From Methylopila capsulata (GTDB lineage: Bacteria; Pseudomonadota; Alphaproteobacteria; Rhizobiales; Methylopilaceae), in the NCBI RefSeq assembly GCF_016907975.1, contig NZ_JAFBCY010000003.1, forward strand, positions 434,001 through 498,000: 64,000 bases of DNA, read 5' to 3'. Made by a program: the position numbers and the translations under genes. The notes beneath the pieces were generated by a model that had not been told where the DNA came from, did no database searches, and worked only from the letters and a program-made list of their open reading frames with translations. This document shows, one piece after another, positions 8,072 to 14,964 of this stretch (position 1 is the stretch's first letter; each line of letters opens with the position of its first letter).

Positions 8072-8479
8072 ATGCCCATAAACGCCACACGCGCCGAAAC
8101 CGAAGCGGCGGCCGAGTTTCTCAAGGGGCTCTCCAACCCGAACCGGCTGATGATCGCGGCCAGGCTGATCTGCGGCGAGGCGTCGGTCGGCGATCTCGAA
8201 GCCGAACTCGGCATTCGCCAGCCGACGCTGTCGCAACAGCTTGCAGGCCTGCGCGACGCGGGATTGGTGACGACCCGCCGCGACGCGAAGCAGGTCTTCT
8301 ATCGCCTCGCCGACGAGAAAGCGGCCCAGATCGTGGGCGTGCTCTCCGAGGTCTTCGACCTCGCCCCAACGCCGCGGCTCCCGGCGCTCCAGCCCAGATC
8401 TGCGTCGACTCCAAGCTCGTTACATGGCGCCTCGACGTTCGCGCGCATCCTGCCGTTTCCCGACGGAGGTCGGGCATGA
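8072..8479 (+). CDS. bigR: BigR/SqrR-like ArsR-family repressor with a single cysteine
   Basis: 135 residues from ATG (MPINATRAE). The winged helix carries the recognition-helix signature IRQPTLSQQLAGLRDAGLV (about 48-66), almost identical to that of BigR/SqrR/YgaV persulfide sensors. These sensors repress sulfide-detoxification operons and release DNA when two cysteines form a disulfide or tetrasulfide. Here only C34 (LICGE) is present; the region where the second cysteine is expected (about residue 100, DLAPTPR) has none. A 35-residue tail of low similarity follows the domain. The stop overlaps the next start by four bases. The operator candidate is 7352-7378. Confidence 0.88.
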   Translation: MPINATRAETEAAAEFLKGLSNPNRLMIAARLICGEASVGDLEAELGIRQPTLSQQLAGLRDAGLVTTRRDAKQVFYRLADEKAAQIVGVLSEVFDLAPTPRLPALQPRSASTPSSLHGASTFARILPFPDGGRA

Positions 8480-8898
8480 CCATGACGACGTACTGGCCCG
8501 CGTTGCTCGGCGGCGGCGCGATCGGACTGTCGGCGACGCTGCTGATGCTGCTGAACGGCCGCGTCGCAGGCGTGAGCGGGATTCTGAGCGGCCTCTGGCG
8601 CACGGGAACGCCGCGGCTTGCGAACCTCGCTTTCGTCACAGGCCTCGTCCTCGGACCGTTGCTCTACCGCGTGGCTTTCGGCCGCCTTCCGGAGGCGCAT
8701 GTGGAGGCGTCTCTTCCCGTCCTCGTGCTCGCGGGACTTCTCGTCGGCTACGGCACCCGGCTCGGCTCGGGCTGCACCAGCGGGCACGGCGTCGTCGGCC
8801 TCGCCCGGCTTTCGCCGCGCTCGATCGCCGCCGTCGCCGTCTTTCTCCTCACGGCGGTCGCAACCGTCGCCGTCATGCGCCTCACAGGCGCGTCATGA
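8476..8898 (+). CDS. YeeE/YedE half-transporter, first copy
   Basis: 140 residues, largely hydrophobic with about four membrane helices. It has the family hallmark GSGCTSGHGVVGLARLS (about 97-113). YeeE/YedE proteins take up thiosulfate or related sulfur species through conserved cysteines; split two-gene versions like this are common in sulfide operons. It overlaps the repressor stop by four bases and is overlapped in the same way by the second half, so the two products are probably made in equal amounts and pair in the membrane. The direction and substrate of transport here are not shown by sequence. Confidence 0.88.
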   Translation: MTMTTYWPALLGGGAIGLSATLLMLLNGRVAGVSGILSGLWRTGTPRLANLAFVTGLVLGPLLYRVAFGRLPEAHVEASLPVLVLAGLLVGYGTRLGSGCTSGHGVVGLARLSPRSIAAVAVFLLTAVATVAVMRLTGAS

Positions 8899-9338
8899 CC
8901 GTCGCCCGCGTCCTCGCCGCCGGCTCGAGCGGCCTCCTCTTCGGCTTCGGGCTCGCGCTGTCGGGCATGCTCGACCCTGCACGCGTCCGCGGCTTTCTGG
9001 ACGTGTTCGGGCCTTGGGATCCGAGCCTCGCCTTCGTCCTGGGCGGCGCGGTCGCGACCGCTTCGGTCGGCCTCTGGCTCTCGCGGCGCCTGCCACGGCC
9101 AGCCTTCGACGAGCGTTTCCACCTGCCGGAGGCCCGGTCGATCGACGGCAAGCTCCTGGCGGGAGCGGCGATCTTCGGGATGGGCTGGGGCATGGCCGGC
9201 CTCTGCCCGGGGCCGGCCGTCGCGTCGATCACTCTCGGGGTTCCGGCCACTCTCGCATTTCTCGCCGCGATGCTGGCCGGCATGGCGATCCATGACCGGA
9301 AGGCCACACGCCTGGGCGGCCGCGCCGGCCTCGGATGA
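8895..9338 (+). CDS. YeeE/YedE half-transporter, second copy
   Basis: 147 residues with about four membrane helices. Motifs are GLALSGMLDP (about 19-28) and GMGWGMAGLCPGPA (about 95-108), the second-half signature of split YeeE/YedE transporters, including a conserved cysteine (C104). The start is the ATG overlapping the previous stop (ATGA). Together with the preceding gene it forms a complete predicted sulfur-species transporter. It lies directly before the persulfide dioxygenase gene. Confidence 0.88.
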   Translation: MTVARVLAAGSSGLLFGFGLALSGMLDPARVRGFLDVFGPWDPSLAFVLGGAVATASVGLWLSRRLPRPAFDERFHLPEARSIDGKLLAGAAIFGMGWGMAGLCPGPAVASITLGVPATLAFLAAMLAGMAIHDRKATRLGGRAGLG

Positions 9339-9349
9339 AGGGAACAATC

Positions 9350-10216
9350 ATGCACGACCGTCCGGACGTCACGACGTTCTTCGATCCGCCAACCAATACC
9401 TTTTCCTACGTGGTGAAGGATCCCGGCAGTTCATCCTGCGCCATCGTCGATAGCGTGCTCGACTTCGACTATGCGTCGGGCCGCGTCAGCCACCAGTCCG
9501 CGGACGCGATCATCGATCACGTCCGGGGTCGCGGCCTGACAGTGGAGTGGCTGCTCGAGACTCATGTCCACGCCGATCACCTGTCCGCCGCTCCCTACAT
9601 CCAGCAGGCGGTCGGGGGCCTGGTCGCGATCGGCGCGAACATCCGCGTCGTCCAGGAGACCTTCGGCAAGGTCTTCAACGAAGGCAGCGAGTTTCAGCGC
9701 GACGGGTCTCAGTTCGACCGGCTGTTCCAGGACGGCGACAGCTTCGCGATCGGCGACCTCGACGGCCGGGTCTTGCATACGCCCGGGCACACGCCGGCAT
9801 GCCTTACCTACGTGATCGGCGACGCCGCCTTCGTCGGCGATACGCTCTTCATGCCCGACGGCGGCACGGCGCGCGCCGACTTCCCCGGCGGCGACGCCCG
9901 CACGCTGTTCCATTCGATTCAGAAGGTGCTCGCGCTGCCGCCGGAGACGCGGCTGTTCATGTGCCACGACTACGGACCGAACGGTCGCGAGATCAAAAAC
10001 CAGACGACGGTCGCCGAGGAACTCGCGCACAACATCCACGTCCGCAGAGGCGTGACCGAAGACGAGTTCGTCGCCATGCGGACCAAGCGCGACGCGACGC
10101 TCGACATGCCGAAGCTCATCATCCCCTCGCTCCAGGTGAACATGAAGGCCGGCGAACTGCCGAAGCCCGAGAGCGACGGCAAACGCTACCTCAAGGTCCC
10201 GATCAACGGCCTCTGA
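9350..10216 (+). CDS. Persulfide dioxygenase, metallo-beta-lactamase fold (ETHE1/Blh-like)
   Basis: 288 residues from the ATG at 9350, chosen because AAGGGA lies seven bases before it; an in-frame ATG at 9335 overlapping the previous stop is the alternative. The fold signature is THVHADHLSA (H72, H74, D76, H77), followed by HTPGHTPACL (H147) and FVGDTLF (D164). In ETHE1-type enzymes two His and one Asp bind a single iron, and glutathione persulfide is oxidised to sulfite. In the bigR operon of Agrobacterium the equivalent enzyme is fused to the DUF442 domain. Here that domain is instead on the next gene. Confidence 0.92.
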   Translation: MHDRPDVTTFFDPPTNTFSYVVKDPGSSSCAIVDSVLDFDYASGRVSHQSADAIIDHVRGRGLTVEWLLETHVHADHLSAAPYIQQAVGGLVAIGANIRVVQETFGKVFNEGSEFQRDGSQFDRLFQDGDSFAIGDLDGRVLHTPGHTPACLTYVIGDAAFVGDTLFMPDGGTARADFPGGDARTLFHSIQKVLALPPETRLFMCHDYGPNGREIKNQTTVAEELAHNIHVRRGVTEDEFVAMRTKRDATLDMPKLIIPSLQVNMKAGELPKPESDGKRYLKVPINGL

Positions 10217-10263
10217 CGGCGGCGAAACCGGCGCCAGGCCGGTCGGTTCAAAGGAGACTTCCG

Positions 10264-11949
10264 ATGCAGGCGAAAAGACTGACCGACGATCTGTCGGTGA
10301 GCGCGCAACTCGCCGTCGCCGAGATCGCCGAGGCGAAGGCCGCGGGGTTCCGGTCCATCATCGTCAACCGGCCCGACGGCGAAGGCCCCGATCAACCGAG
10401 GTTCGCGGAGATCGACGCAGCGGCGAGGCGCGCCGGTCTGGAAGCAAGGTATCTGCCGATCGAGATCGGCAAGATCAGCGACGACGACGTCGCCGCCTTC
10501 GGGACGCTGATGGCGACGCTGCCGAAGCCGACGCTCGGTTTCTGCCGGTCGGGGACCCGCACGGCCACGCTGTGGGCGCTGTCCCAGGCGGGAAGGCGCT
10601 CGACGGACGAGATCCTGCAAAGGGCGAACGCGGCCGGCTACGACCTGTCCAGCCTGGCGCAGCGGATAAAGACCGGCGCCGCCCTGGCGGAGCGCTCCGC
10701 GGAACGTCACGATGTGGTGATCGTCGGCGGCGGCGCCGGGGGGATCGCGGTCGCAGCCAGCATGCTGGCCCGAAAACCAGGGCTCGACATCGCGATCGTC
10801 GAGCCGGCCGAGGTTCACTACTACCAGCCGGGCTGGACCCTCGTCGGCGGCGGCGTCTTCCAGGCAAGCGACACGCGCAAGGAGATGGCCTCGGTCATTC
10901 CTCGAGGAGCGCGCTGGATCAAGGCCGCGGCCGCTGGTTTCGACCCGCAGAACAAGACCGTCCTCCTCGAGGGCGGCCGGACGGTCAGCTACACGAAGCT
11001 GATCGTCGCGCCGGGGCTGAGGTTGAACTGGGGCGGCGTCGAAGGCCTGGAGCAGACGCTCGGAAAGAACGGCGTCACGTCCAACTACCGCTACGATCTC
11101 GCGCCCTACACATGGGAGCTGGTGAAGGGCTTCCGCGGCGGGACGGCGCTCTTCACCCAGCCGCCGATGCCGATCAAATGCGCCGGCGCGCCGCAGAAGG
11201 CGATGTACCTGTCCTGCGACCAGTGGATGCGCCAAGGCGTCCTGAGCGGCGCGAAGGTCGAGTTCCTGAACGCGGGCCCCGTGCTCTTCGGCGTCGCGGA
11301 CTACGTGCCGCCGCTCATGGAGTACGTGAACAAGTACGGCATTCAGCTGTCCTTCGGTCACAACCTCATTCGCATCGACGGACCAGCGAAGCGGGCCTGG
11401 TTCAAGGTCACGGGGAAGGACGGCGAGAGCTCAGTCGTCGAACGCGCCTTCGATATGATCCATGTGACGCCGCCGCAGTCTCCGCCGGACATCGTGACGT
11501 CCTCTCCGCTCGCGAATGAGGCCGGCTGGCTCGACCTCGACCCGGCGACGCTGCGTCACGTCCGCTACCCCGACGTCTACGGTCTGGGCGACGTCAGCGG
11601 CGCCGCGAACGCCAAGACCGCGGCCGCGGCCCGCAAGATGGCGCCGGTCGTCGCCGTGAACCTGCTGCGAGACATGGGAGCGCTCGAAGAGCCTCATGAG
11701 GCGGTCTATGACGGCTATGGCTCCTGCCCGCTGACGGTCGAGCGCGGCAAGGTGATCCTTGCGGAGTTCGGCTATGGCGGGAAGCGCATGCCGAGCTTCC
11801 CCAAATGGTTCATCGACGACCTGAAGCCGTCGAAGGCGGCCTGGCTGCTCAAGGAGCGCGTGCTCCCCGAGATCTACTGGAAGGCCATGCTCAAGGGCCG
11901 CGAGCCGATGGCGAAGCCCAGGCGCAAGTCGCCCGCGGCGGCCGAATAG
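10264..11949 (+). CDS. sqr: DUF442 (rhodanese/phosphatase-like) domain fused to type II sulfide:quinone oxidoreductase
   Basis: 561 residues after a strong AAAGGAG site. Residues 1-130 are the TIGR01244/DUF442 domain with the catalytic loop FCRSGTR (C94, R99), resembling dual-specificity phosphatases and rhodaneses. Residues 148-540 form a flavoprotein: FAD-binding VVIVGGGAGG, the motif PIKCAGAPQKAMYLSCDQ (C306, C318) and YGSCPLTVERGKVILAEF (C488). C306 and C488 match the redox cysteine pair of mitochondrial-type SQR, which oxidises H2S to a persulfide and passes electrons to quinone. The fused domain could pass the sulfane sulfur to an acceptor; that is inference. It sits between the dioxygenase and the exporter, giving an H2S-to-sulfite route. 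Confidence 0.92.
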   Translation: MQAKRLTDDLSVSAQLAVAEIAEAKAAGFRSIIVNRPDGEGPDQPRFAEIDAAARRAGLEARYLPIEIGKISDDDVAAFGTLMATLPKPTLGFCRSGTRTATLWALSQAGRRSTDEILQRANAAGYDLSSLAQRIKTGAALAERSAERHDVVIVGGGAGGIAVAASMLARKPGLDIAIVEPAEVHYYQPGWTLVGGGVFQASDTRKEMASVIPRGARWIKAAAAGFDPQNKTVLLEGGRTVSYTKLIVAPGLRLNWGGVEGLEQTLGKNGVTSNYRYDLAPYTWELVKGFRGGTALFTQPPMPIKCAGAPQKAMYLSCDQWMRQGVLSGAKVEFLNAGPVLFGVADYVPPLMEYVNKYGIQLSFGHNLIRIDGPAKRAWFKVTGKDGESSVVERAFDMIHVTPPQSPPDIVTSSPLANEAGWLDLDPATLRHVRYPDVYGLGDVSGAANAKTAAAARKMAPVVAVNLLRDMGALEEPHEAVYDGYGSCPLTVERGKVILAEFGYGGKRMPSFPKWFIDDLKPSKAAWLLKERVLPEIYWKAMLKGREPMAKPRRKSPAAAE

Positions 11950-11962
11950 GGGCGCGGCCGCT

Positions 11963-12751
11963 ATGACGCTCGATCCGCTTCAGTATGCGATCGGCGGCGT
12001 GTCCGGCGGCCTTGTCGGGTTGACGCTCGGGCTGTTCGGCGGCGGCGGATCGATCCTGGCGGTGCCGCTGATGGTCTATCTCGTCGGCGTGCCGAGCGCG
12101 CACATGGCGATCGGCACCAGCGCCTTCGCGGTCGCGGCGAACGCGGGGTCGAGCCTCTTCGCCCACGCTCGCCGCGGCAACGTGAAATGGCGTTGCGCGG
12201 GATTGTTCAGCCTGGCCGGAATCGTTGGCGCGCTGGTCGGCTCGACGGCCGGAAAGGCCATCGACGGACAGAAGCTGTTGCTGATGTTCGCCATCGTGAT
12301 GATCGCTGTCGGCGCGCTGATGCTGCGAGGACGTGGACATCTCGGCGATCAGAATTCGGAGTGCACGCGCGAGAAAGCCCCCAAGGTGCTGGGCTACGGC
12401 GCGGCCACAGGCATGTTTTCGGGCTTCTTCGGCATCGGCGGCGGATTTCTGATCGTGCCCGGCCTCATCGCCTCGACCGGAATGCCGACGCTGACGGCGA
12501 TCGGCTCGTCGCTCGTCGCCGTCGCGGCGTTCGGGCTGACGACCGCGGTGAATTACGCCGTTTCCGGTTTTGTCGATTGGCCGCTCGCGCTGATCTTCGT
12601 CTGCGGAGGCGTCCTCGGCGGATGGCTCGGCGCGAAGGCCGCATGCCGGCTCGCCGCGGTGAAGGGCGCGTTGAACGTCGCATTCGCGCTCATGATCTTC
12701 GTCGTCGCCGGCTACATGATCTGGCGCAGCCTGGCGACGCAATCCGTCTGA
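11963..12751 (+). CDS. TauE/SafE-family sulfite/sulfonate exporter
   Basis: 262 residues, about eight membrane helices, with the two internal-repeat glycine motifs of the family: FGGGGSILAVPL (about 25-36) and FGIGGGFLIVPGLI (about 154-167). TauE/SafE proteins export sulfite or organosulfonates. In this operon the expected cargo is sulfite made by the persulfide dioxygenase. Starts 13 bp after the SQR gene, so it is the last gene of the operon. The 150 bp that follow hold no clear terminator or gene. Confidence 0.88.
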   Translation: MTLDPLQYAIGGVSGGLVGLTLGLFGGGGSILAVPLMVYLVGVPSAHMAIGTSAFAVAANAGSSLFAHARRGNVKWRCAGLFSLAGIVGALVGSTAGKAIDGQKLLLMFAIVMIAVGALMLRGRGHLGDQNSECTREKAPKVLGYGAATGMFSGFFGIGGGFLIVPGLIASTGMPTLTAIGSSLVAVAAFGLTTAVNYAVSGFVDWPLALIFVCGGVLGGWLGAKAACRLAAVKGALNVAFALMIFVVAGYMIWRSLATQSV

Positions 12752-12903
12752 GACCGCTCCGGCGACGCCAGGGAACGCGCCGCCACGACGCTCGCCGGCG
12801 TCCCGTTCGCTGTTCCGGCGGCGCGGCGCCGATCACGGACGCTTGACCACCAGATCAATTTAGCGGAACCACCGACGAACGCTCCGCTGAGGCGCAATTT
12901 CGC

Positions 12904-14076
12904 ATGGCCCACGCTCCTTCGTCCCGACGCCTGTGGTTCGTCGCGCACAGCTGGTTGGGCCTGCCCATCTGGGGGTTCCTGTTCTTCGTCTGCCTGACGG
13001 GCTCCATCGCCACGATCAGCCAGGAGATCATGTGGCTCGTCGACCCCGCGACGCGGGCGAACCCGCCGTCCGCCGACGCCCGCCCGCTCGGCTATGACGA
13101 GGTGATGGCGCGGATCGCGGAGCAGCGGCCGGGCGCGCGGCTCCACGAGATGACTCAGCCGGTGAAGCCGGAGTTCGCGCTGATCGTCGAGGCGGCGACG
13201 CCCGACGGCGAGACGCGGACCTTCTTCGTGAACCCCTACGACGGGACGATCCAGGGCGAGCAAGGCTGGTTCGATTTCCGCGCCTTCATCCGCGCCCTGC
13301 ACGGCTGGCTGCTGACGCCGTTCGACGGCGGCTACGCGATCGGCTGGTACGCTGTCTCGGCGCTCTCCATCCCGCTGATGGGCTCGCTCGTCACCGGGAT
13401 CGTCGTGCACAAGAAGTTCTGGCGGCTCTATCTCCGGCCGCGTCTCCGGCTCTCGAAAGGCCGCCGCGTGTTCTGGGGCGATCTCCACCGGCTCGTCGCG
13501 GTCTGGTCGATCCCGTTCATCGCGATCATGTCGACCACCGCGCTGTGGTTCCTGATCGAGGCGATCCTATACGCCAACGCCGTGACCGTGGCGCCCGTCA
13601 GGCCGCCGCTGGTCATCGCGCGGGAGGCCGCGCCGAACGTGGCGCGAAGCGAGGCGCCGCCGGAGCCCAGCATCGACGCCGCGATCGCGGCCATCCGCGC
13701 GAAGCACCCGGACTTCGCGCCGGGCTACATCGAAGCGCCGGAATCGGCCTATGGCCATGTCACGGTTTACGGCCGCGGCGCCTACCCGCTGATCTTCGAG
13801 GAGGCCAAGGTCAACCCCTATTCGAACGAGGTCGCACAGTCGCGCATGGTCTCCGACCGCACCGCGCTCGAGCTCGTGACTGAGAGCATGCGCCCGCTCC
13901 ATGTCGGCGACTTCGCCGGGCTCTGGCTGAAGCTCGTTTACTTCCTGTTCGGCGTCCTGCTCACAGGCCTGGTGTTCTCCGGCATGATGATCTGGGCGAA
14001 GCGCACCGCCGGCGCCACCAGGGCGCTGGTGCGCGACATCCGGGTCGCCGGCCCGTTTCCGGAGCCCGCGGAATGA
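12904..14076 (+). CDS. PepSY-associated membrane protein, siderophore/iron-uptake type
   Basis: 390 residues. It has an N-terminal membrane helix (GLPIWGFLFFVCLTGSIAT), a PepSY-like periplasmic region (FFVNPYDGTIQGE), helices around 145-165 and 205-228 (LHRLVAVWSIPFIAIMS), a second soluble section and a last helix near 340-362. This is the PepSY_TM layout (PiuB/iron-regulated membrane protein) found next to TonB-dependent siderophore receptors. Some relatives reduce ferric siderophores in the periplasm through haem-like histidines; several histidines (H15, LHGW, DLHRL, LHVGD) could do this. It overlaps the next gene by four bases and is convergent with the receptor at 14965-17217. Confidence 0.85.
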   Translation: MAHAPSSRRLWFVAHSWLGLPIWGFLFFVCLTGSIATISQEIMWLVDPATRANPPSADARPLGYDEVMARIAEQRPGARLHEMTQPVKPEFALIVEAATPDGETRTFFVNPYDGTIQGEQGWFDFRAFIRALHGWLLTPFDGGYAIGWYAVSALSIPLMGSLVTGIVVHKKFWRLYLRPRLRLSKGRRVFWGDLHRLVAVWSIPFIAIMSTTALWFLIEAILYANAVTVAPVRPPLVIAREAAPNVARSEAPPEPSIDAAIAAIRAKHPDFAPGYIEAPESAYGHVTVYGRGAYPLIFEEAKVNPYSNEVAQSRMVSDRTALELVTESMRPLHVGDFAGLWLKLVYFLFGVLLTGLVFSGMMIWAKRTAGATRALVRDIRVAGPFPEPAE

Positions 14077-14585
14077 TCGCGCTCCCCGGAGGCCGGCGCC
14101 GCTGGCGGTTTCATGTCTGCGCCCTGATGCTGCTCGTGCCGATCGGCTTCGCGCCCGGCTACTTCCAGCGGCTCGACCTCGAGGGCGGCGCCGTCGGGCT
14201 CGGCGAGCGGGAGATCGGGGTGCTGCGGCTCGGACGCTGGAAGGCGCGTCTGGCCGAACTCGACCTCGGCCCGCCTGTGATCGAGGGGGCCGCCGGGCCG
14301 ATCAAGACCTTCACGCTCGCGCTCGAAGGCGCAGCGATCGACGAGGTACGGGCGGCCTACGCCAAGATCGGCGAGCCGCGCTCGATCCGCTCGGCCGGCG
14401 CGCTGTTCGCCGGCGCGCCCTACCGCCAGATGGCGGGGGTGGCGGCGCCGGAGACAGCGACCGGCGACAGCGAGCTCTGGCTGACCTTCGAGGGGTGGGA
14501 CGGATCGATCGAGCAGACGTCGCTGCCGCTGGCCGACGCCTCGCCCTCGACGGTCGCGTGGCTCGCCGGGCGGCGCCGGCGATGA
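14073..14585 (+). CDS. Unknown membrane-anchored protein in PepSY operon
   Basis: 170 residues. I do not recognise the family. A basic N-terminus (GGRRRWRF) and one hydrophobic helix (about 14-28) suggest a single anchor with the rest in the periplasm. The remainder has alternating charged and hydrophobic stretches (LGLGEREIGVLRLGRWKARLAELDLGPP), no cysteine pair and no catalytic motif I can name. It is joined to genes on both sides by ATGA overlaps (14073 and 14582), so translation is coupled. Context suggests a part in iron or siderophore handling with the PepSY protein. Confidence 0.75.
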   Translation: MIALPGGRRRWRFHVCALMLLVPIGFAPGYFQRLDLEGGAVGLGEREIGVLRLGRWKARLAELDLGPPVIEGAAGPIKTFTLALEGAAIDEVRAAYAKIGEPRSIRSAGALFAGAPYRQMAGVAAPETATGDSELWLTFEGWDGSIEQTSLPLADASPSTVAWLAGRRRR

Positions 14586-14890
14586 CCCGCGCGCCCATCG
14601 TCGGGCTCGTCGCCGCGCTCACAGGGACGACGCCCGCCCTTGCGGACTATCCCTTTTGCCTATGCCGCAAGCAGGCCGACGCCATCGTCTGCCGCGCCGG
14701 CTTCTCCGACGGCGAGACCGCCGAAGGAGCCGCGCTGGAGGTCGTCGCGGACGACGGAACGACGCTCTCGCGCATGAGGTTCGGCGCGGATTCGACGCTG
14801 TCGTTCAAGCCGCCGACGGGCGGCTATTACGTGCTGTTCGACGCCGGTCCCGGCCTCTCGCTCGAGATCGACCCCCGCGACATCCGCTGA
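14582..14890 (+). CDS. Small secreted cysteine-containing protein in PepSY operon
   Basis: 102 residues, start set by ATGA overlap with the preceding gene. A signal peptide (ALTGTTPALA, cleavage near residue 21) leads to a mature domain beginning DYPFCLCRKQADAIVC, with C26, C28 and C37. The rest looks like a small beta-sandwich (LEVVADDGTTLSRMRF, GGYYVLFDAGPG), similar in feel to carboxypeptidase-regulatory or transthyretin-like domains. No exact family is recognised. The CxC motif might bind metal or haem, in keeping with the iron-uptake setting, but this is speculation. Convergent with the TonB receptor; the 74 bp gap has no clear terminator. Confidence 0.75.
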   Translation: MTRAPIVGLVAALTGTTPALADYPFCLCRKQADAIVCRAGFSDGETAEGAALEVVADDGTTLSRMRFGADSTLSFKPPTGGYYVLFDAGPGLSLEIDPRDIR

Positions 14891-14964
14891 CGTGGCTCAC
14901 CGAGCGCTCTCAAACGCCGCCAATAGACGAACCCCGCAGAGGCCAGCGCGGCGCCCCGCGACGA

